DNA of 11,584 bases from an uncultured Desulfobulbaceae bacterium (lineage in GTDB: Bacteria > Desulfobacterota > Desulfobulbia > Desulfobulbales > Desulfobulbaceae): the NCBI GenBank assembly GCA_945787305.1, contig CALZIH010000097.1, positions 1-11,584 of the forward strand, in the 5' to 3' direction. A program made the translations under genes and the position numbers. Shown piece by piece: positions 1 through 6,839 of this stretch. Numbering within the stretch: position 1 is the stretch's first letter; each line of letters begins with the position of its first letter. The notes under the pieces are model-generated. The model was not told the origin of the DNA, searched no databases, and saw nothing but the letters and a program-made list of their open reading frames with translations.

Positions 1-669
1 AAAGACAATAGAATCAAAGGATTCTGGTGTTCAACCGGGTTATCTGAGCATGGGGTTCATTTCTGGTCGGACTCAGCGGATACCTTGGTGGAGCGCAACC
101 TGATTATCGACTGTGACCGTGGCATAGGTTTTGGCCTGGGCAGCAGCGGTCATCAGGGCGGCATAATACGTAATAACATGATCTATCACCCGGAGGATCA
201 TGGCCACAGCGATGTGGGTATCGGCTTGGAATCGGCCGCAGATGTGCAAGTGTATAATAACACCATCTTTCATGACCATAGCTATCCCAATGCTATTGAG
301 TATCGATTTACCAAAAGCACCGGCCTGACCATTGTTAACAACCTGACTAACCGAGCTATAACTTCAAGAAATGGGGGGAGTGCTACCCGCATCGCAAACA
401 ATGTAACCAGTGCCTCCAGCGATTGGTTTGTTAATCCCAACGGCGCCGACCTGCACTTGGCAGCAAAAAGAAGTGGTGTCGTTGATGCCGGCGCCGCGAT
501 GAATGGATTGAGGGATGATTTCGACCGGGCTTTGCGTCCGCAGGGATCAGGCATTGATATCGGAGCAGATGAGTATGGAGCATCTTCAACTTCTTCGCCG
601 ATTACAGGCGGTAAGGCTTTTTCGTGGATGTCTTTGCTCTTGCTGGACAGGAGTGCCGTTTCCAACTGA
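1..669 (+). CDS. right-handed parallel beta-helix repeat protein, 3' part only
   Basis: The frame is open from base 1, so the N-terminus lies outside the window; 222 residues are visible. The protein has irregular solenoid-like repeats of the NNxI/VxNNT kind (IIRNNMIY, VQVYNNTIF, LTIVNNLTN, TRIANNVTS), typical of right-handed parallel beta-helix proteins. Near visible residue 184 it has the ending GSGIDIGADEY, a hallmark C-terminal strand of exported beta-helix and choice-of-anchor proteins. Such proteins are usually surface-located polysaccharide-binding or -modifying enzymes; no catalytic residues can be assigned here. After the helix comes a Ser/Thr-rich linker and then GGKAFSWMSLLLL, which resembles the start of a GlyGly-CTERM sorting signal. 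The basic tail expected after the hydrophobic segment is missing and the protein stops at DRSAVSN. The fold is fairly sure, the function unknown. Confidence 0.75.
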   Translation, partial: KDNRIKGFWCSTGLSEHGVHFWSDSADTLVERNLIIDCDRGIGFGLGSSGHQGGIIRNNMIYHPEDHGHSDVGIGLESAADVQVYNNTIFHDHSYPNAIEYRFTKSTGLTIVNNLTNRAITSRNGGSATRIANNVTSASSDWFVNPNGADLHLAAKRSGVVDAGAAMNGLRDDFDRALRPQGSGIDIGADEYGASSTSSPITGGKAFSWMSLLLLDRSAVSN

Positions 670-690
670 ATATTTGCCTGTCGGCCCCAA

Positions 691-713
691 CAGGAAAGCC
701 TGCTTTTTTTTTT
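691..713 (+). terminator. possible intrinsic terminator after the beta-helix gene
   Basis: A short stem CAGG/CCTG with loop AAAG (691-702) is followed by C and ten T residues (704-713), 22 bases after the stop codon. An alternative pairing CCTGT (677-681) with ACAGG (690-694) competes with it. The T run is strong but the stem is only 4 bp, so the call is tentative. Confidence 0.45.
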
Positions 714-782
714 ACACTGTAGCTGGGGAAAATTGGCAGTATAGTCTCTGAAAATTTACGCTACATCAATAGACTCCAGCTT

Positions 783-797
783 ACCTTTACGAAAGGT
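783..797 (+). promoter_or_regulatory. hairpin enclosing the ribosome binding site of the FG-GAP gene
   Basis: ACCTTT (783-788) and AAAGGT (792-797) can pair around the triloop ACG. The right arm contains the AAAGG Shine-Dalgarno candidate (792-796), which lies 9 bases before the ATG at 806. The structure could hide the ribosome binding site and lower translation. It is short, so it may also be chance. Confidence 0.35.
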
Positions 798-805
798 TGT
801 ACCCC

Positions 806-2440
806 ATGCGAACATTGTCTCTTATTCCTCTATTTATCCTCTGTTGCGTTCTGCCGCTCAGCGCTGCTGTTCAAGCGCCGGTTTTAAAATGGAAGGAGGG
901 AGGATGTTATTCTTCCTGGTGCGAAACCGGTTGGTATTCATCTCCGGCGGTTGCGGATCTTGACGGCAACGGGACCATGGAAATAGTAGGTTCCGCTTAC
1001 TCCGTTGTTGCCCTTCAAGGTGCAACCGGTGAGGTGATATGGCGGGTTGATTCCGGCAAGGATCGTAACAGTTCGCCCGGCTACAGTCATAGGACCTGGC
1101 CCGGAATATGGATCGAGGATGTTGACGGAGACAGTAAGCCGGAAATCATTACCGCGCACAGTGGTGGCTATGTTTCCGTCTACAATAATAACGGCTATTT
1201 TAAAGCAGGGTGGCCACAACGTCCCACCAAAAACGAGTTGAGGGGATTGGTGGTCAACGATATTGACAGAGACGGCACCGCTGAAATTATTGTTACTGGT
1301 GCGACCTACGGCAAGACCAATACCTGGGTCTTTGAACATAATGGCGTCTTGCGTCCTGGTTGGCCGCAATTGAATGGCGGTTCCGGCTCAGCATATGGTA
1401 TTTTCAACGACAATGCCTGGGTTGACGACCTTGATAACGACGGTCTGTCCGAAATTGTTGTTCCATCCGATGTAACCACGCTTTGTGCCTATCGCCCTAA
1501 TGGTGTTCAGCTGGATGCAAGCGCCATCTATGATGGTAAAAAATGGGGCGGGGTTGGTACCTGGGAAAGTCTGAAGACGGAGCTGAGAGGGTGGGGCAGG
1601 TGTAATGGTGTCCGTTCCGAAAGTTATCGAAGTAACTTTGCCCATGGGGCCAGTGTGATAGCTGATGTCGATGGCGACGGCAAAAAGGAAGTGGTGGTTA
1701 CCGGCAACATGTACAATTGTGCCGTCGGTCACCCGCCGGGAAAGTACACATCCCTCTTCATCTTCAATGCCGACCGCAGCCGGTTCAAAAAAGGGAACTG
1801 GAACTGGGAACAGGCACCGGTGAATACCGGCGCGCCCTTGAGTGAGTCCTACAGTACCATTGAACACTGTCAGCCCAACCCTGTGGTTGTCGATCTTGAC
1901 GGCGACCGGAAAAAAGAGATTCTCTTTGCAGCCTATGACGGGAAAATGCACGCCTACTGGCTGGATAAGAGCGAACATCATAACTGGCCCTATTCCATTT
2001 ACAACAAGGCCGAAGGGTTTTATCGTTTTGGATCAGAACCCGTGATTGCAGACCTTGACCGTGATGGCTGTAGCGAGGTCATCTTCACCTCCTGGGTGCA
2101 AAAGATAACTTCCGGCATGCGTCTGGGGAAACTTCATATCTTGGATTGCAAAGGGAATGTCCTCCACGAACAAAATCTGCCACCGGCAAAATCGTCGAGC
2201 CGTCATGAAAACGGTGCGCTACCGGCGCCTACCATTGCCAATATTGATGGAGATCCAGACTACGAACTTGTAATCAATACCATTAACTCAGGATTTATCG
2301 CCTATGATCTGCCCGGATCAGCCGGGGCCAGAATACTGTGGAAAAGCGGACGAAACCGGGGAGGGAAAATGCAGGGAACAAACGGTTCAGTTGCCCCGAT
2401 TATGCATTTGATTTTCTCAACAGGTAACCAGAATCCGTGA
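806..2440 (+). CDS. exported FG-GAP/VCBS-repeat beta-propeller protein
   Basis: The protein has 544 residues from the ATG at 806, chosen because AAAGG lies 9 bases upstream and it gives a clean signal peptide; an in-frame TTG at 797 would add only three residues. Residues 1-24 form a Sec signal peptide ending SAAVQA. Eight acidic motifs of the D-x-D-x-D/N-G type follow, at about residues 51, 105, 152, 208, 287, 363, 416 and 479 (for example DLDGNGTMEIV and DVDGDGKKEVV). These are the calcium-binding loops of FG-GAP/VCBS repeats, which fold into an integrin-like beta-propeller. Several Cys residues (34, 39, 266, 305, 355) could form disulfides after export. No enzymatic domain is seen; such proteins are thought to act in adhesion, carbohydrate binding or cell-surface structure. 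The last motif, NIDGDPDYELV, is the most degenerate. Confidence 0.85.
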   Translation: MRTLSLIPLFILCCVLPLSAAVQAPVLKWKEGGCYSSWCETGWYSSPAVADLDGNGTMEIVGSAYSVVALQGATGEVIWRVDSGKDRNSSPGYSHRTWPGIWIEDVDGDSKPEIITAHSGGYVSVYNNNGYFKAGWPQRPTKNELRGLVVNDIDRDGTAEIIVTGATYGKTNTWVFEHNGVLRPGWPQLNGGSGSAYGIFNDNAWVDDLDNDGLSEIVVPSDVTTLCAYRPNGVQLDASAIYDGKKWGGVGTWESLKTELRGWGRCNGVRSESYRSNFAHGASVIADVDGDGKKEVVVTGNMYNCAVGHPPGKYTSLFIFNADRSRFKKGNWNWEQAPVNTGAPLSESYSTIEHCQPNPVVVDLDGDRKKEILFAAYDGKMHAYWLDKSEHHNWPYSIYNKAEGFYRFGSEPVIADLDRDGCSEVIFTSWVQKITSGMRLGKLHILDCKGNVLHEQNLPPAKSSSRHENGALPAPTIANIDGDPDYELVINTINSGFIAYDLPGSAGARILWKSGRNRGGKMQGTNGSVAPIMHLIFSTGNQNP

Positions 2441-2509
2441 CTGAAAACCATCGATTTCCGTATATTTTTTTGTGATTACCATCAAAGCTCAGCTGTTCCC
2501 ACTTGGCGA

Positions 2510-2646
2510 GGGGACGGATTTTATTTTTCTATACTGGGGATAGAGTAATTTTCACCACAAAAATCTGTTTAACTCGTTGTTTCATATTAATATAAATAGA
2601 AAATAGTTAATCTGTCTCCCGGATTGGTGAAAAAAATTCAGTCCCC
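2510..2646. repeat. imperfect GGGGAC-ATTTT motifs in both orientations, possible mobile-element remnant
   Basis: GGGGACGGATTTTATTTTTC (2510-2529, + strand) recurs imperfectly on the - strand, read from 2620 (GGGAGACAGATTAACTATTT) and from 2646 (GGGGACTGAATTTTTTTCA). From memory, sequences close to GGGGACAGATTTATTTTTC often border REP-associated tyrosine transposase (Y1-type) genes in Geobacter-like and related genomes. No transposase gene is present. The assignment is therefore inference, and the repeat relation itself is imperfect. Confidence 0.35.
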
Positions 2647-2748
2647 CTGGCATGGCTACTTAATAGCTGAGCGCTGATGGTGATCAGCTAATTGCCTGAT
2701 ATCGTAGGAGAAGTTTTAGTTGCGTGTGGTTTGGCAATTTCATCTGTT

Positions 2749-2762
2749 CGCCCTTCGGGGCG
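2749..2762 (+). other. GC-rich UUCG-tetraloop hairpin
   Basis: CGCCC (2749-2753) and GGGCG (2758-2762) pair perfectly around TTCG, the extra-stable UUCG tetraloop if transcribed as + strand RNA. No T run follows, so it is not a standard terminator. It lies in a GC-rich island in an otherwise AT-rich gap. Confidence 0.4.
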
Positions 2763-2956
2763 TCCGGTAGCAGCTCGTCTGCTTCGAAGTCTCCGCTATC
2801 TGTCATCAACCATACGATATCACTAATGGTTGAATTGTGTACCTACTCATTTTCAATGCCATTCTATTTCTTCCATAACTTTTGCTTTCATCAAATTCAT
2901 TTTTCGCAAGCGAATCCTGCCACGTTAAATGCAAATGTTATTATGCAATTAGGGCA

Positions 2957-3038
2957 ACATTGCAAACTTGTTTGACAAGCAATGTCAGGTCAGCTAGGCT
3001 TAACAATTAAGCTAACACCGAAACCAACCACAGAGGAG
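2957..3038 (+). promoter_or_regulatory. putative glnH promoter with two overlapping inverted repeats and RBS
   Basis: A perfect -35 hexamer TTGACA (2972-2977) is followed after 17 bases by TAGGCT (2995-3000), a weak -10 match. The -35 lies inside an inverted repeat whose arms are ACATTGC (2957-2963) and GCAATGT (2979-2985). A second inverted repeat, GCTTAA (2998-3003) and TTAAGC (3007-3012) around CAA, covers the -10/start region. This layout suits repressor or activator control of glnH. No sigma-54 GG-N10-GC signature was found here. AGAGGAG (3032-3038), seven bases before the ATG, is a strong ribosome binding site. Promoter assignment is by eye only. Confidence 0.45.
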
Positions 3039-3045
3039 AACAAGA

Positions 3046-3801
3046 ATGAAAGGAACATCTTTGAGAAAGGTCTTTTCGGCATTAATCGTATTGACAATGG
3101 TATTTTCTATCTCCACCTTTGCTGCGGCTGAAAAACTCCGTGTTGGTGTAGATACAGCTTTTGTACCTTTCGAGTTTAAGGGAAAAGATGGAAAATATAC
3201 AGGTTTTGATGTTGATTTGTGGGCAGCTATAGCCAAACGAATTGATGTTGAATATAAATTGGTGCCGATGGATTTCAACGGTCTCATCCCCGGTTTGACA
3301 ACGGGTAATCTTGATGTTGTTCTTGCCGCCATTTTCATCAAATCCTCCCGCGAAAAAGCTATTGATTTCTCCCACCCCTATTTCAGAGCCGGCCTGAAAG
3401 TGATGGTTCGGGAAGACAACACTGACATTAACGGCCCTGCAGACTTGAAAGGTAAAGTTGTAGCGGTAAAAACAGGAACAGCCACTGTCGATTACGCCAA
3501 AACACTTGGTGCCAAAAAGCTCACTCAATTCCCCAATATTGATCAGGCGTATATGGAAGTTGCAACAGGTGGTGCCGACGCAGCCATGCACGATACCCCG
3601 AATGTCCTCTACTATATTAAAACGGCAGGGCAAGGCAGGGTTAAAGCTGTAGGAGCAGATGTGAAAGCCGCATTTTACGGTATCGGCTTCCAGCAGGGAA
3701 GCCCGCTGCGCGATAAAGTGAATGTTGCCCTTCTTGAGATGCAGGAAGACGGAGAATACGACAAGCTGTACATCAAATGGTTTGGCTCAGCTCCAGAATA
3801 A
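3046..3801 (+). CDS. glnH: glutamine ABC transporter, periplasmic binding protein
   Basis: This 251-residue protein is the solute-binding subunit that captures amino acid in the periplasm and hands it to GlnP. Residues 1-28 form a signal peptide (cleavage near FAAA/EKL). The mature part matches E. coli GlnH along its whole length: DTAFVPFEF, GFDVDLWAAIAK, MDFNGLIPGL, AIDFSHPY, GKVVAVKTGT, VDYAK, QFPNIDQAYME, HDTPN, IKTAGQG, YGIGF and KWFGSAPE. Ligand residues known from E. coli are kept at D36 (Asp10), F39, F77, R102 (Arg75), K142 (Lys115), H182 and D183 (His156, Asp157). Three contact positions differ: A95 for Gly68, F97 for Thr70 and A146 for Gly119 (mature E. coli numbering, from memory). 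Ligand specificity may therefore be altered. It is the first gene of a glnHPQ cluster and is followed by a terminator. Confidence 0.92.
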   Translation: MKGTSLRKVFSALIVLTMVFSISTFAAAEKLRVGVDTAFVPFEFKGKDGKYTGFDVDLWAAIAKRIDVEYKLVPMDFNGLIPGLTTGNLDVVLAAIFIKSSREKAIDFSHPYFRAGLKVMVREDNTDINGPADLKGKVVAVKTGTATVDYAKTLGAKKLTQFPNIDQAYMEVATGGADAAMHDTPNVLYYIKTAGQGRVKAVGADVKAAFYGIGFQQGSPLRDKVNVALLEMQEDGEYDKLYIKWFGSAPE

Positions 3802-3835
3802 ACCTGCGAGGATACCGAAACTAAAAGCATAAAAG

Positions 3836-3874
3836 AGGCGACCGGGTAAAATTGCCAGGTCGCCTTTCTTTTTT
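3836..3874 (+). terminator. intrinsic terminator between glnH and glnP
   Basis: AGGCGACC (3836-3843) pairs perfectly with GGTCGCCT (3858-3865) and is followed by TTCTTTTTT. It starts 35 bases after the glnH stop. It should end most glnH transcripts, with readthrough or a separate promoter supplying glnP and glnQ. An excess of binding protein over membrane complex is the usual stoichiometry for such importers. Confidence 0.88.
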
Positions 3875-3908
3875 CATGTCTTTTATATTTTCATCCTGAA
3901 AAGGTGAC

Positions 3909-3947
3909 AAGGTTCCTTATCAAAATACCTAATTCAAACTGAACCTT
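3909..3947 (+). promoter_or_regulatory. inverted repeat in the glnP leader
   Basis: AAGGTTC (3909-3915) and GAACCTT (3941-3947) form a 7-bp inverted repeat with a 25-base loop, about 40 bases before the glnP start. It lies between the terminator and glnP, where a secondary promoter or operator would be expected. No clear -35/-10 pair was recognised. Confidence 0.25.
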
Positions 3948-3988
3948 TAGAAGCTTTCGCTGCACTCAATATACAATGGTAAAAATCT

Positions 3989-4711
3989 ATGGGCTTTGAA
4001 TTTCAATACATCGTAGAAGCTTTTCCCGCCTTGATCGAGGGTGCCAAACTGACATGGTACATTACTATACTCGGCATCATCGGAGGCTTGGTTCTAGGAA
4101 CCATTGCGGGAATATTGCGACTTGCCGGGACGGAGGCTGTCGGAGGGGAAAGCCACGGCATATCACATCTCTTCTGGATGATCGGCCAAAAATGCTCTGT
4201 CGCCTATATCGAACTCATCAGGGGAACACCGATTATCGTTCAGGCAATGTTCATTTATTTCGCCTTGCCCATGCTGATAGAAGTCTCCACCGGTGTGCGG
4301 GGCGTTCGCCTGGATGCCCTCACCGCTGCAATTATTACCATCATAATAAACGCGGGTGCTTATATTGCTGAAATTGTACGTGGCTCGGTACAGTCGGTAA
4401 ACAAAGGCCTGATCGAGGCCGGGATGTCCATGGGAATAACCAGGTTCCAACTCATTGCGAGTATAATTGGCCCCATTGCATTCAAGCGCTCTATCCCACC
4501 TTTAGGTAATCAATTCATCATCAGTCTAAAAGACACCTCACTCTTCATTGTTATAGGTGTTGGGGAACTTACACGGCAAGGCCAAGAGATTATGGCTAGT
4601 AATTTCAGGGCACTGGAAGTCTGGTCGGCCGTTGCAGTGTGTTACCTGGTTATGACGGCAACTCTTGCACTTTTTATGAAATACCTTGAGCGGAGGCTTA
4701 AAATAATATGA
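3989..4711 (+). CDS. glnP: glutamine ABC transporter, permease
   Basis: This 240-residue inner-membrane subunit of the HisM/GlnP family forms the translocation path. It matches E. coli GlnP closely: ALIEGAKLTWYITILGIIGG, then YIELIRGTPIIVQAMFIYFALP (residues 73-94), NAGAYIAEIVRGSVQS, PPLGNQFIISLKDTSLFIVIGVGELTRQGQEI and NFRALEVWSAVAV. The EAA loop that docks with the ATPase is at residues 143-162 (EAGMSMGITRFQLIASIIGP). It is about 20 residues longer than E. coli GlnP because of an insert near residues 46-68 (rich in Gly, Glu and His) after the first membrane segment. The start has a poor ribosome binding site; another ATG at 3976 is out of frame. It overlaps glnQ by 4 bases (ATGA), indicating translational coupling. 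Confidence 0.92.
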   Translation: MGFEFQYIVEAFPALIEGAKLTWYITILGIIGGLVLGTIAGILRLAGTEAVGGESHGISHLFWMIGQKCSVAYIELIRGTPIIVQAMFIYFALPMLIEVSTGVRGVRLDALTAAIITIIINAGAYIAEIVRGSVQSVNKGLIEAGMSMGITRFQLIASIIGPIAFKRSIPPLGNQFIISLKDTSLFIVIGVGELTRQGQEIMASNFRALEVWSAVAVCYLVMTATLALFMKYLERRLKII

Positions 4712-5442
4712 GCAGCATGATTGAATTCAAGAATGTCTGCAAGAGTTTCGGCGATGTTGAAGTGCTCCACAATGTCGACCTGTCGATAACTGAAAAAGAG
4801 GTGGTGGTTGTGGTCGGACCATCAGGTTCAGGAAAATCGACCCTGCTTCGCTGCATTAATGGCCTCGAAACCATCACATCGGGAGACTTGGTAGTAAACG
4901 GCATTCACCTGCCAGGGCAAAAAAAGCTGATTCGGGAGATCCGCAAAGAGGTTGGAATGGTTTTTCAGCTTTTTCATCTCTTTCCGCACATGACAGCCCT
5001 TGAGAACGTGGCATTCGGCCCAAAAAAAGTGCGAGGCGCTTCCTCTAGTGAAGCAATGGAAATAGCTGAAGATCTATTGGAAAAGGTAGGGCTTACCGAC
5101 AGAGGGAGTCATCTTCCGTCTGAACTTTCAGGCGGGCAGCAGCAACGAGTAGCTATTGCACGAGCTATGGCAAACAAACCCAAAATCATGCTTTTTGACG
5201 AACCTACCTCCGCGCTTGATCCCGAGCTTCGTGAAGAAGTTCTTAACGTAATGACCAAGGTGGCGGAAGAGGGCATAACCATGGTGGTGGTCACCCATGA
5301 AATGAGTTTTGCCAGTAAAGCGGGCTCTCGCCTTTTATTCATGGATGAAGGCAAAATCTCGGAAGACGGCGATCCGCACACTTTGCTGAAATCGCCTCCT
5401 TCAGAAAGGTTAAAGGAGTTCCTGCAGCACGTTGGCTATTAA
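4708..5442 (+). CDS. glnQ: glutamine ABC transporter, ATP-binding protein
   Basis: This 244-residue cytoplasmic ATPase powers the importer. All motifs are intact: Walker A GPSGSGKST (37-45), Q-loop Q87 in VFQLFHLFPHMTALENV, signature LSGGQ (140-144), Walker B IMLFDE (160-165), D-loop SALD and the switch His197 in VVVTHE. The ending RLKEFLQHVGY matches E. coli GlnQ. The start at 4708 overlaps the glnP stop and has CGGAGG (4691-4696) 11 bases upstream. An ATG at 4717 would give MIEFKNV, exactly where E. coli GlnQ begins, but is farther from the ribosome binding site. It is the last gene of the importer cluster. Confidence 0.93.
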   Translation: MSSMIEFKNVCKSFGDVEVLHNVDLSITEKEVVVVVGPSGSGKSTLLRCINGLETITSGDLVVNGIHLPGQKKLIREIRKEVGMVFQLFHLFPHMTALENVAFGPKKVRGASSSEAMEIAEDLLEKVGLTDRGSHLPSELSGGQQQRVAIARAMANKPKIMLFDEPTSALDPELREEVLNVMTKVAEEGITMVVVTHEMSFASKAGSRLLFMDEGKISEDGDPHTLLKSPPSERLKEFLQHVGY

Positions 5443-5651
5443 CTTGCCATCCAGGCCAGGTTGCCGGGGGTACCTGATTACGTCATTTTACCCGTTGACA
5501 ATGCTGCCTTTCCAAGCAGCTGGTTCAGCAGGGTAGTAATGGCAATATGTGTTGACACAGGAGTCAATTGATATGCAATTGGAAACTAAAGACTATTCTT
5601 GATTATACGTAATAAATCAGTTGCCATGTAACCCTAATCTTCAGATGGAGT

Positions 5652-5668
5652 AGTCCTGTTGTAGGACT
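5652..5668. other. hairpin between convergent glnQ and SEL1 genes
   Basis: AGTCCT (5652-5657) and AGGACT (5663-5668) pair perfectly around GTTGT. It lies in the 276-base gap between two convergent genes, where a two-way terminator would be expected, but no T run follows on either strand. The same gap has TTGACA at 5495-5500 and 5552-5557, and two CAATTG boxes (5565-5570, 5576-5581). No gene is seen there. Confidence 0.35.
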
Positions 5669-5718
5669 CAAGGTGATCGTGCTTACCGGGTAATGATAAG
5701 GGTATTCTCAGGCGAATA

Positions 5719-6810
5719 TCAGGAGTTTGTTAACACAAAATCAAAAATCAGGTTTGCGGCATCTTCATGTGTATTCATTGCAAAGGTGTTCAGTACCCAG
5801 CGCATGCCTTCGTTCATGGAGGAAAAGTTTTCCTGCCTGGGTTCCGGCAACTGTGAGGTGAAGGCAAGTGTTTCGTTCATGGTTGCATGGATGTTGCCGT
5901 TGTCGTTGATGACTTCGCCTACGGGGCTTTCCGGATGATTGGTTGTATAGATGATAAAATGTTTGACGCCGCCATCAATGGAATAGTTGATGGTCATTCG
6001 CTGTTTCTGTCCGTTATCGGCAAGTTTGCGTTGCACCATCTCCAGCCGGGCAAGAACCACGTCGTCAGGTCCGAGCCCGGTATCATCTTTGTCCCGATCT
6101 GATTTGCCGCTGCGGCTGAGGGCCTTGTTATACCACTCCTCTGCTTTTTGGTAATCGACAGCCACGCCTTTACCATGCATATAGTAGTCGCCAATCATGA
6201 GCGGCGATACAAAATCAGTCGGATTCTCAGCAGCCTTGACAAGCCATCGCATAGCCTTGGGGTAATAACCCTGATCATTTGACAACGTTCCAAGCTGACT
6301 CATGGCCGATAAATCTCCGGCGGCAGCGGCTTTTTCATACAGTCGGCCTGCTTTTTCGTTGGCGTTGTCAGTGGCAACAATTCCTTCAAGATAGAGAAGG
6401 GCGAGATTGTTCAGTGTCTCCGGTGCAACCTCCTCTCCTTTTTCCACTGCCGCTATCACGGATGTGAAGTAGGATGTGCCGGTGGTCTGGTCCGGGGTGA
6501 CATCCTCCTGCAGACATTCTTTCTGCTCGGTATTGGAAAGGGCATAACCTGCAGGAAGATCAGAGGAGTAGAGTTCGGCAAGCAGCAAGTCGGCCCTGGT
6601 GTGCCCGAGCCCGGCCGCACGTTCGATAAACTTGAGCCCGGTTTGACGATAGCTTTGTTTATCGTTGCAGGTGTATTCGGTTCCGCGGATGAAATATTGG
6701 TCGGCATTGCAACGCCAGCATATTTTATAACTGAACTGGCTGAATATAAAAATTCCGGCCGCTAGTACGGCGATGATGACCAGGGTTATGATGATGCCTG
6801 TCTTTTGCAT
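5719..6810 (-). CDS. membrane-anchored SEL1-like repeat protein of the cytochrome operon
   Basis: This 363-residue protein starts with an uncleaved hydrophobic anchor (about residues 5-26, IIITLVIIAVLAAGIFIF), so the body probably faces the periplasm. A CWRC motif (C31-C34) follows directly, with C48 and C99 further on; this pair could bind metal or be redox active. SEL1/TPR-like helical repeats are seen near residues 54-86, 132-166, 167-197 and 201-235 (LYEKAAAAGDLSAMSQLG, KAEEWYNKAL). The C-terminal third (270-363) has no family I recognise. The ribosome binding site AAAGGAG lies 8 bases before the ATG. It is 29 bases downstream of the 8-haem cytochrome gene on the same strand, so it is probably cotranscribed. 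SEL1 proteins act as scaffolds; a role in cytochrome assembly or placement is inference. Confidence 0.8.
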   Translation of the reverse strand: MQKTGIIITLVIIAVLAAGIFIFSQFSYKICWRCNADQYFIRGTEYTCNDKQSYRQTGLKFIERAAGLGHTRADLLLAELYSSDLPAGYALSNTEQKECLQEDVTPDQTTGTSYFTSVIAAVEKGEEVAPETLNNLALLYLEGIVATDNANEKAGRLYEKAAAAGDLSAMSQLGTLSNDQGYYPKAMRWLVKAAENPTDFVSPLMIGDYYMHGKGVAVDYQKAEEWYNKALSRSGKSDRDKDDTGLGPDDVVLARLEMVQRKLADNGQKQRMTINYSIDGGVKHFIIYTTNHPESPVGEVINDNGNIHATMNETLAFTSQLPEPRQENFSSMNEGMRWVLNTFAMNTHEDAANLIFDFVLTNS

Positions 6811-6839
6811 GGGCTATACTCCTTTATACCAACCGGTAA

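Larger units (their letters stand above)
2441..2956. other. intergenic region without a convincing gene
   Basis: This AT-rich stretch separates the FG-GAP gene from glnH. An 83-codon + strand frame (2724-2975) has no family resemblance, a Ser-rich start and Phe-rich end and no good ribosome binding site, so it is not called. A 52-codon open - strand frame (2684-2842) has an acidic, more protein-like composition (DSGDFEADELLPDAP) but no start codon with a ribosome binding site; it could be a fragment of a lost gene. Repeat-like motifs and a hairpin inside the region are listed separately. Confidence 0.5.

Noticed and set aside
2724..2975. Possible 83-residue + strand protein before glnH
   Set aside because: Odd composition (Ser-rich then Phe-rich), no good ribosome binding site, and it runs into the glnH promoter region.
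3082..3633. Long - strand open frame of 183 codons opposite glnH
   Set aside because: It lies wholly inside glnH, has no recognisable domain and is rich in Cys, His and Phe as expected for an antisense reading.
5552..5579. Promoter-like TTGACA and TGCAAT in the gap between convergent genes, perhaps for a small RNA
   Set aside because: No downstream hairpin with a T run and no gene on that strand; likely chance in AT-rich DNA.
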